A DNA stretch of 64,000 nt from Dryocola sp031988645 (GTDB lineage Bacteria; Pseudomonadota; Gammaproteobacteria; Enterobacterales; Enterobacteriaceae), in NCBI RefSeq assembly GCF_051307045.1, contig NZ_CP150452.1:3410001-3474000 (forward strand), read 5' to 3'. Below, piece after piece: positions 1 to 9,172 of the stretch. The position numbers were made by a program, and so were the translations under genes. Under the pieces are notes generated by a model. It saw only the letters and a list, made by a program, of their open reading frames with translations. It was not told where the DNA came from and did not search any database. Position 1 is the first letter of the stretch. Each line of letters opens with the position of its first letter.

Positions 1-1682
1 GGCCCCTTAAGCTGCAGGCGTCCGCCCTCTTCAATGCCGGGAACCGCTAACAGGCGGGCGTCCATTGCCGGCAGAATGCGCCCGACGGTGCCCGGTTTTG
101 CGGCCATCGGAACGTTTATTGAGACAACCGGCGCGCACTCGGTTACGCCATAGCCTTCAAGGATGCGCAGGCCGAACTTATCCTGCCAGAGCTGCTTTGT
201 GCTCTCCTGAAGTTTTTCGGCGCCTGCGACAACATAACGCAGGCGGAAGAAGTCGTAAGGGTTGGCGAAACGCGCGTAGTTGCCAAGGAAGGTCGAGGTG
301 CCGAACAGCACCGTACAGTTGCGGTCGTAAACCAGCTCAGGCACCACGCGGTAATGCAGCGGGCTTGGGTAAAGGAACACCTCCGCCCCGGTCAGCAGCG
401 GCGTAAACAGGCCGACGGTCAGGCCGAAGGAGTGGAAAAGCGGCAGCGCCGACATAAAGCGGTCGTTGGCGGTGAAGTCCGCAATAGTGCGGATCTGCTC
501 GACGTTCGCCAGCAGGCTTTTATGGCTATGCACCACGCCTTTCGGATTGCCCTCGGAGCCGGAGGTAAACAGCACCATCGCGGCATCTTCCGGCACCTGT
601 TTGACCTGCGCCAGATGCGGCACAAACAGATGGGCGAAGATCCACAGCTTGTCAGCGGAGGTGACTTCGCCCTTAAGATCTTCCAGGAAGACCCAACGCA
701 CCTGGGTCAGTTGCTCCGGCAGGTGCCACAGCTTGCCTTTATCGAGGAACTGGCGCGAGGTGAAGACCGTTTTGATTTGCGCGGCGGTAATAGCGCTGGT
801 CAGCCCTTTTACGCCCGCCGTGTAGTTCATCATCGCCGGAACGCGGCCCCGGGAGGATGCGCCGAAGATCACCGCCGCGCTGATTGCCGCGTTCGGCAGC
901 ATCAGGCCGATGGTTTCCCCCGCCTCGCTGTACTTGTTGAGAATTCTGCCGACAAACAGCGTTTTGGTCAGCAAGGAGCGGTAGGTGTCCGGCTTGAAGT
1001 TTATATCTTCAATGCAGTTTTTGCGCGAGCCGTAGCGGTACTGCGCGGAAAGCAAAGCCTGATACAGGGTTTCGCGCGGGCGCACCGCCATAGCGGCTTC
1101 CATCATAATCTGATGCAGCATTTCCCCCGCCATTTTACGACGGTCGCGGGCGCGCGGCGCATCCGGCATAGGAACGGAAGTCGGCGGCAGAATGTGCAGG
1201 CTGATGCGTGGAAACAGGCGCTGTTTCACCAGGCCCTGCAGGCGGCTAAAAAAGGTTAGCTCCGCGCCGTTAATGCGCACAGGGATCACCGTGGCTTTCG
1301 CTTTAGCGGCCACAAAGCCCGCGCCTTCGTAGATTTTCATCAGCGAGCCGGTAATCGAAATACGCCCTTCCGGGAAGATAACCACCGGACGCCCCTGCTC
1401 CACCAGACGCACCAGATGCTTAATCGACATCGGCTTTGTCGGGTCAACCGGCACAAAATCAATGATTGGCTTCAGCCAGCGCATGTACCACTGCTGGCTA
1501 ATAGAGGAGTAGACGGCAAAAACCGGACGTATCGGCAAAAACAACGCCAGCAGGATGCCGTCAATAAAGGAGACATGGTTTGGAACAATCAGCACGCGCG
1601 GCAGGGTGAGCGCGCTGATATCGCCGGACAAACGCACCCGAAAAAGAATGCGAAATAGCGCGCGAAAGAAACCTAACAGCAT
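1..1682 (-). CDS. aas: Bifunctional acyl-ACP synthetase / 2-acyl-GPE acyltransferase Aas (partial, C-terminus off window)
   Basis: Inner-membrane enzyme that re-acylates lysophosphatidylethanolamine, with an acyltransferase half followed by an AMP-binding acyl-ACP synthetase half. Reading the minus strand from the ATG at 1682 gives an open frame of about 560 codons to the window edge (E. coli Aas is about 719 aa). The N-terminal part carries the PlsC-type motifs NHVSFIDG and FPEGRIS; the AMP-binding signature TSGSEGNPKGV lies near 540-580. GGGAG precedes the start. The gene is convergent with nothing visible and lies upstream-adjacent to omrA/omrB and galR, as in E. coli. Identity is from sequence recognition of family motifs plus synteny; only the last quarter is missing. 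Confidence 0.95.
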   Translation of the reverse strand, partial: MLLGFFRALFRILFRVRLSGDISALTLPRVLIVPNHVSFIDGILLALFLPIRPVFAVYSSISQQWYMRWLKPIIDFVPVDPTKPMSIKHLVRLVEQGRPVVIFPEGRISITGSLMKIYEGAGFVAAKAKATVIPVRINGAELTFFSRLQGLVKQRLFPRISLHILPPTSVPMPDAPRARDRRKMAGEMLHQIMMEAAMAVRPRETLYQALLSAQYRYGSRKNCIEDINFKPDTYRSLLTKTLFVGRILNKYSEAGETIGLMLPNAAISAAVIFGASSRGRVPAMMNYTAGVKGLTSAITAAQIKTVFTSRQFLDKGKLWHLPEQLTQVRWVFLEDLKGEVTSADKLWIFAHLFVPHLAQVKQVPEDAAMVLFTSGSEGNPKGVVHSHKSLLANVEQIRTIADFTANDRFMSALPLFHSFGLTVGLFTPLLTGAEVFLYPSPLHYRVVPELVYDRNCTVLFGTSTFLGNYARFANPYDFFRLRYVVAGAEKLQESTKQLWQDKFGLRILEGYGVTECAPVVSINVPMAAKPGTVGRILPAMDARLLAVPGIEEGGRLQLKG

Positions 1683-1789
1683 ATCAACTCCCTTTGTCGT
1701 TAATCGGTACAAAGACTTAATTGTAGTTGCAGCAGATTACACGAGTCGCCCTGATGGCGCGAGAGTGGGAGCGGGGCTGAAAAAAAGCA

Positions 1790-1877
1790 AAAAAAAACCT
1801 GCGCATCTGCGCAGGTCGGTGCAAGAAGAATTGTACACACAGCGTACGAAGAATTCTCACCAATCAATACCTCTGGG
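1790..1877 (-). ncRNA. omrA: Small RNA OmrA
   Basis: On the minus strand an RNA of about 88 nt begins CCCAGAGGTATTGATTGGTG and ends with the hairpin CCTGCGCAGATGCGCAGG followed by nine T. The 5' seed and the 3' terminator stem are those of E. coli OmrA, which lies in the same aas-galR interval. Family knowledge: an OmpR-activated, Hfq-dependent sRNA that represses outer-membrane protein, curli and flagellar regulator mRNAs. The centre of the molecule differs from E. coli, as is usual for this pair. Confidence 0.93.
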
Positions 1878-1994
1878 ATCTGAATTGTGGCGCAGGAGAT
1901 GAAGGCTAACCAGCGGGAAAAAGCAAAGGAATGAGCCGAAGTGCAACCAGGTGTTTAAAATCTCGCTTCTTGTTACAGGTCGCGCTTATCAGGC

Positions 1995-2078
1995 AAAAAA
2001 AACCTGCGCATCCGCGCAGGCTGGTGTAATTTTTGTGGTCAGCATCAGGCGCCGACGTCACCTATCAATACCTCTGGG
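1995..2078 (-). ncRNA. omrB: Small RNA OmrB
   Basis: Second copy of the OmrA/OmrB pair, about 84 nt on the minus strand. It starts CCCAGAGGTATTGATAGGTG, has its own middle section, and ends ATTACACCAGCCTGCGCG...GCGCAGG plus eight T. The 5' 15 nt and the terminator stem match omrA at 1790-1877, while the middle does not, as in the E. coli tandem pair. Assigned OmrB from the AGGTG after the seed and the ATTACACCAGCC segment before the terminator. Confidence 0.93.
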
Positions 2079-2332
2079 ACTTCAAATGTAGCAGCGGCTC
2101 AACGGCTTGCGCCACGGCGAAATCGCAACAGCGCACTGCAAACTGTAAGCAAAGATTTTTCCGGAAATTATTAAAAATCCGCAACATGCCGGCGTCTGCC
2201 GCTGCGCCTGATTTTCCCTGCGGCAGCTCGTGTAACGATTACACAAAGCGGCGGCGTATTTTCCTCAGCTTTGCGAGCGCTGCGATAGTTGCGCCCTTGA
2301 AGTGGCGCGGTTTTTCCGTAACACTTAGGCTT

Positions 2333-2348
2333 GTGTAAACGATTACCC
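2333..2348 (+). promoter_or_regulatory. GalR-type operator before galR
   Basis: GTGTAAACGATTACCC fits the GalR/GalS half-site consensus GTGNAANCGNTTNCAC at all but one fixed position and ends 16 bases before the galR ATG. A second near-palindrome, GTGTAACGATTACAC (2230-2244), lies about 100 bp upstream but is one base short at the centre. Autoregulation of galR is inferred. Confidence 0.6.
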
Positions 2349-2364
2349 AACGGGAAGTTAACTG

Positions 2365-3372
2365 ATGGCGACAATTAAGGATGTAGCACGGCTTGCGGGG
2401 GTTTCTGTCGCCACGGTTTCCCGCGTGATTAACGATTCGCCGAAGGCAAGCGACGCATCGCGTCAGGCCGTGACCTGCGCGATGGAAGAACTTAACTACC
2501 ATCCCAACGCCAATGCCCGCGCGCTGGCCCAGCAAACCACGGAAACTCTCGGCCTGATAGTCGGCGATGTCTCGGACCCTTTCTTTGGCGCGATGGTGAA
2601 GGCCGTAGAGCAGGTGGCCTATCGCACCGGCAACTTTCTGCTGATTGGCAACGGCTATCACAATGAACAAAAAGAGCGTCAGGCCATTGAGCAATTGATC
2701 CGCCACCGCTGCGCCGCGCTGGTGGTGCATGCCAAAAAGATCCCCGACGCCGAGCTGATCTCGTTAATGAAACAGATGCCGGGCATGGTGCTTATCAACC
2801 GTATCCTGCCGGGTTTTGAACCGCGCTGCGTGGCGCTGGACGACCGCTACGGCGCCTGGCTTGCCACCCGCCATTTGATTCAGCAGGGCCATACCAGAAT
2901 CGGCTATCTGTGTTCAAACCACGCCATTTCCGATGCCGAAGATCGCCTGCAGGGCTATTACGACGCGCTAAAAGAGCACGGCATTGCGATTAACGATCGT
3001 CTGGTGACCTTCGGCGAGCCGGATGAAAGCGGCGGTGAGCAGGCGATGACCGAACTGCTCGGCCGCGGCAAGCATTTTTCCGCCGTCGCCTGTTACAACG
3101 ACTCAATGGCCGCCGGGGCGATGGGCGTGCTAAACGACAACGGCATCGACGTGCCGAAAGAGATCTCGCTGATCGGCTTTGATGACGTGCTGATTTCGCG
3201 CTATGTGCGCCCGCGCCTGACCACCGTTCGCTACCCGATTGTCACCATGGCGACGCAGGCCGCCGAGCTGGCGATGGCGCTGGCGGAAAACCGCCCGCTG
3301 CCGGAAACGACGCACCTTTTTAGCCCTACGCTTGTTCGCCGCCATTCGGTGATTGCGCGAAGCGGCGAGTAA
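2365..3372 (+). CDS. galR: Galactose operon repressor GalR
   Basis: LacI-family repressor of D-galactose catabolic and transport genes; galactose is the inducer. 335 aa, close to the E. coli length of 343. The N-terminal helix-turn-helix begins MATIKDVARLAGVSVATVSR, followed by the hinge YHPNANARALA and a periplasmic-binding-protein-like effector domain with long stretches identical to E. coli GalR (for example FLLIGNGYHNEQKERQ). The C-terminus is about eight residues shorter than in E. coli. It stands alone on the plus strand with its own operator-like site at 2333-2348. Its position next to aas and lysA is conserved in enterics. Confidence 0.97.
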   Translation: MATIKDVARLAGVSVATVSRVINDSPKASDASRQAVTCAMEELNYHPNANARALAQQTTETLGLIVGDVSDPFFGAMVKAVEQVAYRTGNFLLIGNGYHNEQKERQAIEQLIRHRCAALVVHAKKIPDAELISLMKQMPGMVLINRILPGFEPRCVALDDRYGAWLATRHLIQQGHTRIGYLCSNHAISDAEDRLQGYYDALKEHGIAINDRLVTFGEPDESGGEQAMTELLGRGKHFSAVACYNDSMAAGAMGVLNDNGIDVPKEISLIGFDDVLISRYVRPRLTTVRYPIVTMATQAAELAMALAENRPLPETTHLFSPTLVRRHSVIARSGE

Positions 3373-3583
3373 ACACCCTTTGTATTACTGCAAAAAGGCG
3401 GATGTATCCCATCATTTGCCTCTTCGTCGTGCATGCCGATCGGCGGCATTGTCTAAAAGCGTGATCCTCGTATGACAATTTGCATGGCGAAGCGGTATGC
3501 CCGATCTTACCCTTCCGGCACCTGTGATAGACTGCGGTGAAAACTGCGGCATCGCGACGGAAGTCTTAATCAGGAATGAATCG

Positions 3584-4615
3584 ATGGTAACAATGCTGGA
3601 CGTCTCGCTACGCGCAGGTGTTTCGAAAGCAACGGTATCTCGCGTGTTGAACGGCACCGGGCAGGTGAAAGAAAGCACCCGCAAACAGGTTTTTAAGGCT
3701 ATGAAAGAGTTAGGGTATCGCCCTAATTTTCTGGCGCGCTCACTGGCCAACCGCAGCAGCAACAGCGTGGGACTGGTGGTATCAACCTTTGACGGGTTTT
3801 ACTTCGGCCGCCTGCTGCAACAGGCCTCCCGCCAGACCGAAGTTCATGGCAAACAGCTGATAGTCACCGACGGGCACGATACGCCGCAAAAAGAGCTCGA
3901 TGCGGTGCAGATGCTGGTCGACAGGCACTGCGACGCCATTGTCCTCTACACCCGCTTTATGTCCGAGCGGGCGCTAATCTCACTGATGAGCTCAATCCGC
4001 GTGCCGCTGGTGGTGATTAACCGCGATGTGACCCAGGCGCGGGAACGCTGCGTGTTCTTCGAACAGCAGGACGCGGCTTTTCAGGCGACGGAATATTTGA
4101 TTCAGCAGGGCCATCGCGAAATCGCCTGCATCACCGTGCCTATCTCTACCCCGACCGGCCAGGCCCGCTTAATGGGCTATCGCAAGGCTTTGCAAAAACA
4201 CGGCATTCGCTTTACCGAAGAGCGGGTGAAAAACGGCGACTCCACCATGACCGTGGGGCACCAGCTGTGCCAGGAGCTGCTGGAAAGCCAGGTCCCCTTT
4301 ACGGCGCTGTTCGCCTGCAACGACGATATGGCGCTCGGCGCCTCGAAAGCGCTGCACCAGGCGGGTATGCGTATTCCGCAGGATATCTCGCTGTTCGGCT
4401 TTGACGATGCGCCCAGCGCGCAGTGGCTGCAGCCTGCGCTCTCCACCGTCTATCTGCCGATCGATAATATGATAACCACCGCCATCGACCAGGCGATCAA
4501 ACTGGCTAACGGCGAAGCCTTACAGCCGATCCCGCCGTTTGTCGGCACGCTGGTGCTGCGTGAATCCGTCGCGCCCGGCCCCTGGTTTCAGCGCGGGCGC
4601 AAATCCTCAAAATAA
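3584..4615 (+). CDS. LacI-family transcriptional regulator (AscG-like)
   Basis: 343-aa LacI-family regulator. The start is placed at MVTMLDVSLRAGVSKATVSR because AGGA lies 9 bases upstream; an in-frame ATG at 3497 would add a 29-residue tail foreign to the family. Features: HTH at residues 1-25, hinge YRPNFLARSLANRSS, then a sugar-binding-type domain with FACNDDMALGA and the LFGFDD motif. Closest recognisable relatives are AscG/GalS-type repressors of beta-glucoside or galactoside genes; the effector is not predictable here. The 3' end overlaps lysA convergently by 9 bp. No sugar genes adjoin, so its targets are probably elsewhere or itself. Confidence 0.85.
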   Translation: MVTMLDVSLRAGVSKATVSRVLNGTGQVKESTRKQVFKAMKELGYRPNFLARSLANRSSNSVGLVVSTFDGFYFGRLLQQASRQTEVHGKQLIVTDGHDTPQKELDAVQMLVDRHCDAIVLYTRFMSERALISLMSSIRVPLVVINRDVTQARERCVFFEQQDAAFQATEYLIQQGHREIACITVPISTPTGQARLMGYRKALQKHGIRFTEERVKNGDSTMTVGHQLCQELLESQVPFTALFACNDDMALGASKALHQAGMRIPQDISLFGFDDAPSAQWLQPALSTVYLPIDNMITTAIDQAIKLANGEALQPIPPFVGTLVLRESVAPGPWFQRGRKSSK

Positions 4616-5869
4616 TTCCAGCGCCAGCAGCTCCTGCATAGTCTGACGACGGCGAATCAGGCGTGCGGCTCCGTTATCAAACAGCACTTCCGGTAGCAGC
4701 GGGCGGCTATTGTAATTAGACGACATGGACGCGCCGTAGGCGCCCGTATCGTGCAGCACCAGGTAATCCCCAACCTTAACTGGCGGCAGCGCGCGGGTTT
4801 CCACCTTGCCGCCTTCCTGCTGGGTAAAGACGTCGCCTGATTCGCACAGCGGTCCGGCAACCACGGTCTCCAGCAGCGGCTGCGTGGACAGGTCGCGCCC
4901 GTCGCAGGCCATGGCTGAAATATGATGATAGCTGCCGTACATGGAAGGACGCATCAGATCGTTAAAGCCTGCGTCAATCAGCACGAAGTGGCGCGAGCCC
5001 ATCTCTTTTACGCAACGCACCTGGGCTACCAGCACGCCGGCTTGTGCCACAAGGAAACGCCCCGGCTCAATCTCAAGTTTGACCCCATGGCCAAGGCTGC
5101 GGGCGATTTTATCGCGCGCAGCGCTCCACAGGCCGAAATAGTGGTCGGTATCGATAGCCTCTTCCCCTTCACGATAAGGGACAGATAAACCGCCGCCTGC
5201 GGAAATCGCCTCCAGATCCTGACCGAAGTCGATAACCTGCTGCACCATCGCCCCGCATACCCGTTCCAGATGGCCGTAGTCCACGCCCGAGCCGATATGC
5301 ATATGAATGCCGACCAGGTGCAGCCTGTAGCGTTGGATAATCTCCAGCGCCTGGGGCATATCCGCATGCCAGATGCCGTGCTTGCTGTTTTCGCCGCCGG
5401 TGTTGGTTTTCTGGCTGTGGCCGTGCCCAAAGCCCGGGTTGACGCGCAGCCAGACGCGATGGCCGGGAGAAACCTCGCCGAGCTGTTGCAGCATATCGAC
5501 CGAGCCTGCGTTGACCGGTATTTTTTGCTCCGCCACCAGCCGTAGCGTGGCTTCATCGATCATATCGGCGGTAAACACGATATCGTCCGGGTTTTCCTGC
5601 GGGTTGAAGCCCGCCGCGAGCGCGCGTTCAATTTCGCCCTGCGACACCGAGTCCACCTTTACGCCCTGCTCGCGCATCAGGCGCAGAATATGAATATTCG
5701 AACAGGCCTTCTGCGCAAAGCGAATCACGTCGAACTGGCGCAGCTGGGCAATCTGCCGGCGGATGATTTCCGCGTCATACACCCACACCGGGCAGCCGAA
5801 TTCAGCGGGCAGCGCCAGCAGATTTTGCGCGTTCAGCGCGGTGTCGTTGTTATCAAGTGGGCGTGGCAT
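4607..5869 (-). CDS. lysA: Diaminopimelate decarboxylase LysA
   Basis: PLP-dependent fold-III decarboxylase converting meso-diaminopimelate to L-lysine, the last lysine-biosynthesis step. 420 aa from the ATG at 5869, the E. coli length; GGAG lies 6 bases upstream. A TTG at 5884 in frame is less likely. Visible motifs: the PLP lysine in RFAQKACSN near residue 50, the HIGSG motif, SAGGGLSVPY, EPGRFLV, and the C-terminal active-site segment GPLCESGDVF. Transcribed divergently from lysR, the usual arrangement for LysR-dependent activation. Confidence 0.97.
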   Translation of the reverse strand: MPRPLDNNDTALNAQNLLALPAEFGCPVWVYDAEIIRRQIAQLRQFDVIRFAQKACSNIHILRLMREQGVKVDSVSQGEIERALAAGFNPQENPDDIVFTADMIDEATLRLVAEQKIPVNAGSVDMLQQLGEVSPGHRVWLRVNPGFGHGHSQKTNTGGENSKHGIWHADMPQALEIIQRYRLHLVGIHMHIGSGVDYGHLERVCGAMVQQVIDFGQDLEAISAGGGLSVPYREGEEAIDTDHYFGLWSAARDKIARSLGHGVKLEIEPGRFLVAQAGVLVAQVRCVKEMGSRHFVLIDAGFNDLMRPSMYGSYHHISAMACDGRDLSTQPLLETVVAGPLCESGDVFTQQEGGKVETRALPPVKVGDYLVLHDTGAYGASMSSNYNSRPLLPEVLFDNGAARLIRRRQTMQELLALELF

Positions 5870-6015
5870 GTTTTGCTCCGGCAATAGATTATTTTCTGCA
5901 TTACGCCACAGCGAAAGCTGAAGAAAAAATATCGATTTCTCGCAGGTCTATTCATATATGATATGGAATGCCCTCCCCTATCGCCGGGATTAGCAAGAGA
6001 ACAGAGAACCTGACC

Positions 6016-6939
6016 ATGCCATCCATAACGCTGCGCCATATCGAAATTTTTCATGCGGTGATGACCGCCGGCAACCTCACCGAGGCGGCGGTTTTACTGC
6101 ATACTTCGCAGCCTACCGTCAGCCGCGAGCTGGCCCGCTTTGAGAAGCTTATCGGCCTGCAGCTTTTTGAACGCAGCCGCGGACGGCTGCACCCTACGGT
6201 TCAGGGGCTGCGGCTTTTCGAAGAGGTGCAGCGTTCCTGGTACGGGCTGGACAGGATCGTCAACGCCGCGGAAAGCCTGCGGGAATTTCGCCAGGGCGAG
6301 CTCTCCATCGCCTGCCTGCCGGTCTTTTCCCAGTCTTTTCTGCCGCTGCTGGTGCAGCCTTTTCTGGCGCGCTACCCGGAGCTGAGCCTGAATATCGTGC
6401 CGCAGGAATCGCCGCTGCTTGAGGAGTGGCTCTCCGCACAGCGCCACGATTTAGGGCTGACGGAAAATATCTCGACGCCCGCGGGAACGGAGCGCCAGAC
6501 GTTGCTGACGCTAAACGAGGTGTGCGTGCTGCCCGCGGGGCATCGCCTGGCCCGTAAAGCAGAGCTGACGCCGCAGGATTTCGCCGGGGAAAACTACATT
6601 AGCCTGTCGCGCACCGACAGCTACCGGCAGCTGCTGGATACGCTCTTTCAGGAGCACGAGGTTAAACGCAGGATGGTGGTGGAAACGCACAGCGCGGCCT
6701 CGGTTTGCGCCATGGTGCGCGCGGGAGCGGGCATTTCGGTGGTCAACCCGCTTACGGCGCTGGACTACGCCTCAAGCGGCGTAGTCGCCCGGCGTTTCAG
6801 CGTGGCGGTGCCTTTTACCGTCAGCCTGATTCGCCCCCTGCACCGCCCCGCCTCGGCGCTGGTCAGCGCCTTTAGCGAACATATGCTTAACTTTATGCAT
6901 ATTTACGTCGACCCGCTAAACGCGCTGCTCGATGCCTGA
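6016..6939 (+). CDS. lysR: Transcriptional activator LysR
   Basis: The LysR-type activator of lysA, responsive to diaminopimelate. 307 aa from the ATG at 6016, chosen because the homologous N-terminus (LRHIEIFHAVMTAGNLTEAA) begins there; an upstream ATG at 5968 adds 16 unrelated residues. The winged HTH covers residues 1-65 (HTSQPTVSRELARFEKLIGL) and the substrate-binding domain follows, with SLSRTDSYRQLLD and VVNPLTALDYA. Divergent from lysA over a 146-bp gap; the 3' end is one base from the convergent MFS gene. Confidence 0.96.
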   Translation: MPSITLRHIEIFHAVMTAGNLTEAAVLLHTSQPTVSRELARFEKLIGLQLFERSRGRLHPTVQGLRLFEEVQRSWYGLDRIVNAAESLREFRQGELSIACLPVFSQSFLPLLVQPFLARYPELSLNIVPQESPLLEEWLSAQRHDLGLTENISTPAGTERQTLLTLNEVCVLPAGHRLARKAELTPQDFAGENYISLSRTDSYRQLLDTLFQEHEVKRRMVVETHSAASVCAMVRAGAGISVVNPLTALDYASSGVVARRFSVAVPFTVSLIRPLHRPASALVSAFSEHMLNFMHIYVDPLNALLDA

Positions 6940-6940
6940 C

Positions 6941-8107
6941 TTACCTTTCCGTCACCGGATGGTGATGGCCGGTGCCGTTGCTGAAGTTAATCAGACAAAT
7001 AATCAGCCCGATCGCCGCCAGCCCCGCGGCGGCAACCGGCACGGCGGTTAAACCGTAGCCGCGATCGATAACCGTGCCGCCCACCCAGGCGCCCAACGCA
7101 TTGCCGACGTTAAAGGCGGCGATATTCAGCGTCGAGACCAGGTTCGGCGCGTCTTTGCCGTGCAGCACCACGTTGATCTGCAGCGCGGGAACGGTGGCGA
7201 AGGCCGCCATCGACCACAGGAACAGCGTAATTTCAGCAAGCCACATGCCGTGGCTGGTCCAGCGAAACAGCAGCGAGAAAATGGCGATAAAGGTAAAGCT
7301 CAGCATCAGGCTGACGGAAACCTTCCAGTCCGCAAGGCGCCCGCCCAGAATATTCCCAACCGTAAGCCCCGCGCCCATCAGGAACAGCGTCCAGCTCACG
7401 CCCTGGTGCGTAATGCCCGTTACCTGCAGCAGCATCGGCGCCACGTAGCTAAACAGCGCAAACATCGCTGCGGCAAAGAAGATGGTCATGGAGAGCGAAA
7501 GCCAGAGCTTGCCGTTGCCCAGCGCGCTGACCTCGCGCCGCAGATCCGTTGGCGCTTCGTCTTTTTGCGAAGGCAGGCTGACAATCAGCGCGATAAACGC
7601 CACCACGCCGATGACCGCCACGCCCCAGAAGGTAGCGCGCCAGCCGTACAGCTGTCCGAACCAGGTGCCAATCGGCACGCCGAGCACGTTGGCAAGGGTT
7701 AGCCCGGTAAACATCAGCGCAACGGCCGAGGCTTTCCGATTTGGCGCCACCAGACTTGCCGCGACCACCGCGCCGATGCCAAAGAAGGCCCCGTGGCAAA
7801 GCGCGGTGATAATGCGCGCCAGCATCAGGAAGTCATAAGAGACGGCCAGGGCGCACAGCAGGTTTCCGCAGATAAAGATCACCATCAGCAGCACCAGCGA
7901 AAGCTTGCGCGGCAGCCTTGCCGTCAGCAGAGCCATAATCGGCGCGCCAATGGCTACGCCCAGCGCATAGCCGCTGATTAGCCAGCCGGCGGTCGGAATA
8001 GAAATATGCAGATCTCCGGCCACATCGGGCAGCAGGCCCATAATGACGAACTCCGTCGTGCCGATGGCAAACGCGCTCATCGCCAGCGCCAGTAAGGAAA
8101 CAGGCAT
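6941..8107 (-). CDS. MFS efflux transporter, AraJ/YdhP-like (DHA1 family)
   Basis: 388-aa major facilitator with about twelve hydrophobic helices. It opens SLLALAMSAFAIGTTEF and has the DHA1 motif A-like loop LLTARLPRKL, the family segment GAFFGIGAVVAASLV, and NIAAFNVGNALGAW in helix 11, all typical of the AraJ/YdhP branch of proton-driven efflux proteins. The substrate is not predictable. A His-rich tail (GHHHP) follows the last helix. Lies downstream of ygeA with about 200 bp between, so it probably has its own promoter. Confidence 0.85.
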   Translation of the reverse strand: MPVSLLALAMSAFAIGTTEFVIMGLLPDVAGDLHISIPTAGWLISGYALGVAIGAPIMALLTARLPRKLSLVLLMVIFICGNLLCALAVSYDFLMLARIITALCHGAFFGIGAVVAASLVAPNRKASAVALMFTGLTLANVLGVPIGTWFGQLYGWRATFWGVAVIGVVAFIALIVSLPSQKDEAPTDLRREVSALGNGKLWLSLSMTIFFAAAMFALFSYVAPMLLQVTGITHQGVSWTLFLMGAGLTVGNILGGRLADWKVSVSLMLSFTFIAIFSLLFRWTSHGMWLAEITLFLWSMAAFATVPALQINVVLHGKDAPNLVSTLNIAAFNVGNALGAWVGGTVIDRGYGLTAVPVAAAGLAAIGLIICLINFSNGTGHHHPVTER

Positions 8108-8310
8108 GGAATAACTCCCGGATACAGATTTGACAAAAGGCGGAAGAGCCTGAGCTCAGCCGCCAGATTTGTGGGGTTCAGAGGAGCAGCTTATAAAAAT
8201 AATGTGCGCTACTTAACAAATTTATAACACAGATTCCGCCGGGAATGACCCGCGGCGCGATGGGGATAAGGTTTTCGCCGCTTAATCAGCTGAAACGAAA
8301 AGGAAAAAAC

Positions 8311-9010
8311 TTAACGCTCACCAAGCATAAAGTTGACCGCATCCGCAGCATGAATCGCGGCCGTATCAAAGACCGGCAGCGGGCAATCCTGCTGTTGCAG
8401 CAGCAGGCCCTATTTCCGTACAGCCAAAAATTACGCCCTGCGCGCCCTGCTGCTGCAGCTCATCAATGACCTGCTGGTAATATCGTCTGGACTCAGCGGT
8501 GATGTTGCCAAGGCAAAGCTCTGCGAAAATAATCTGGTTGATGCGCTGGCGCTGCGGCTCGTTCGGAATTAACGACTCAATGCCGAATTCCGCGCTCAGG
8601 CGGCCACGATAAAAATCCTGCTCCATGGTATAGCGGGTGCCCAACAGCGCAACCCTGTCCGCGCCCTGCGCAGCAATCGCCCTGCCGGTCGCGTCCGCGA
8701 TATGCAAAAACGGCAGGTCGCAGCGTGACTCAATATGGTTCGCCACTTTGTGCATGGTGTTGGTACACAGCACGATGCCTTCCGCGCCCGCCTTTTGCAG
8801 CCCCAGCGCGGCATCCGCCAGCATTCCGCCCGCTTTATCCCACTCCCCGCTGGACTGGCAGGCTTCAATTTCATGAAAGTCTACGCTGTGCAGAAGGATC
8901 TTAGCCGAGTGCAGCCCGCCCAGGCGCGCCTTCACCCCTTCATTAATCAGGCGGTAATAAGGTAGGGTGGATTCCCAGCTCATGCCGCCAATCAGGCCTA
9001 TCGTTTTCAT
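8311..9010 (-). CDS. ygeA: Amino-acid racemase YgeA (frameshift at GGCC, probably intact in life)
   Basis: Asp/Glu-racemase-family enzyme, a broad-spectrum racemase in E. coli. Begins MKTIGLIGGMSWESTLPYYR and has both catalytic cysteine regions, VLCTNTMHK and IFGCTEIG. As written the frame ends early at 8366 after an out-of-frame tail. Removing one base from the GGGCC (8406-8410 on the plus strand) restores LPVFDTAAIHAADAV and a 232-aa protein ending at 8311, matching the E. coli length of 230. The extra base sits in a GGCC, like ten other lesions in the window, so an assembly error is favoured over a true mutation. Confidence 0.9.
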
Positions 9011-9140
9011 TATCCGTCACCTTTTTGCCTCGATCCCTCGGTTATAGCAGAGGTTTGTCCGGCAATGAAAGCGTGATCCGCGCAGCAATTATCACGCGCG
9101 GCCTGTCGCAGGCTTTTTTTTCGCGATAGGATTATCAAAA

Positions 9141-9155
9141 TGAAACAATGTTTCA
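9141..9155 (+). promoter_or_regulatory. KdgR-box operator before kdgF
   Basis: TGAAACAATGTTTCA is a perfect palindrome around one base and matches the KdgR repressor core (GAAACANTGTTTC). It ends 17 bases before the kdgF ATG at 9173 and covers the likely promoter/ribosome-binding region. Repression released by pectin/uronate intermediates is inferred. Confidence 0.75.
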
Positions 9156-9172
9156 ACAGGAAGGGGCTGCGA

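Noticed and set aside
354..1259. Long open frame antisense to aas
   Set aside because: It mirrors the coding frame of aas on the other strand, has no recognisable domain and no ribosome-binding site. Similar antisense frames over lysA, flhA and srfB were dropped for the same reason.
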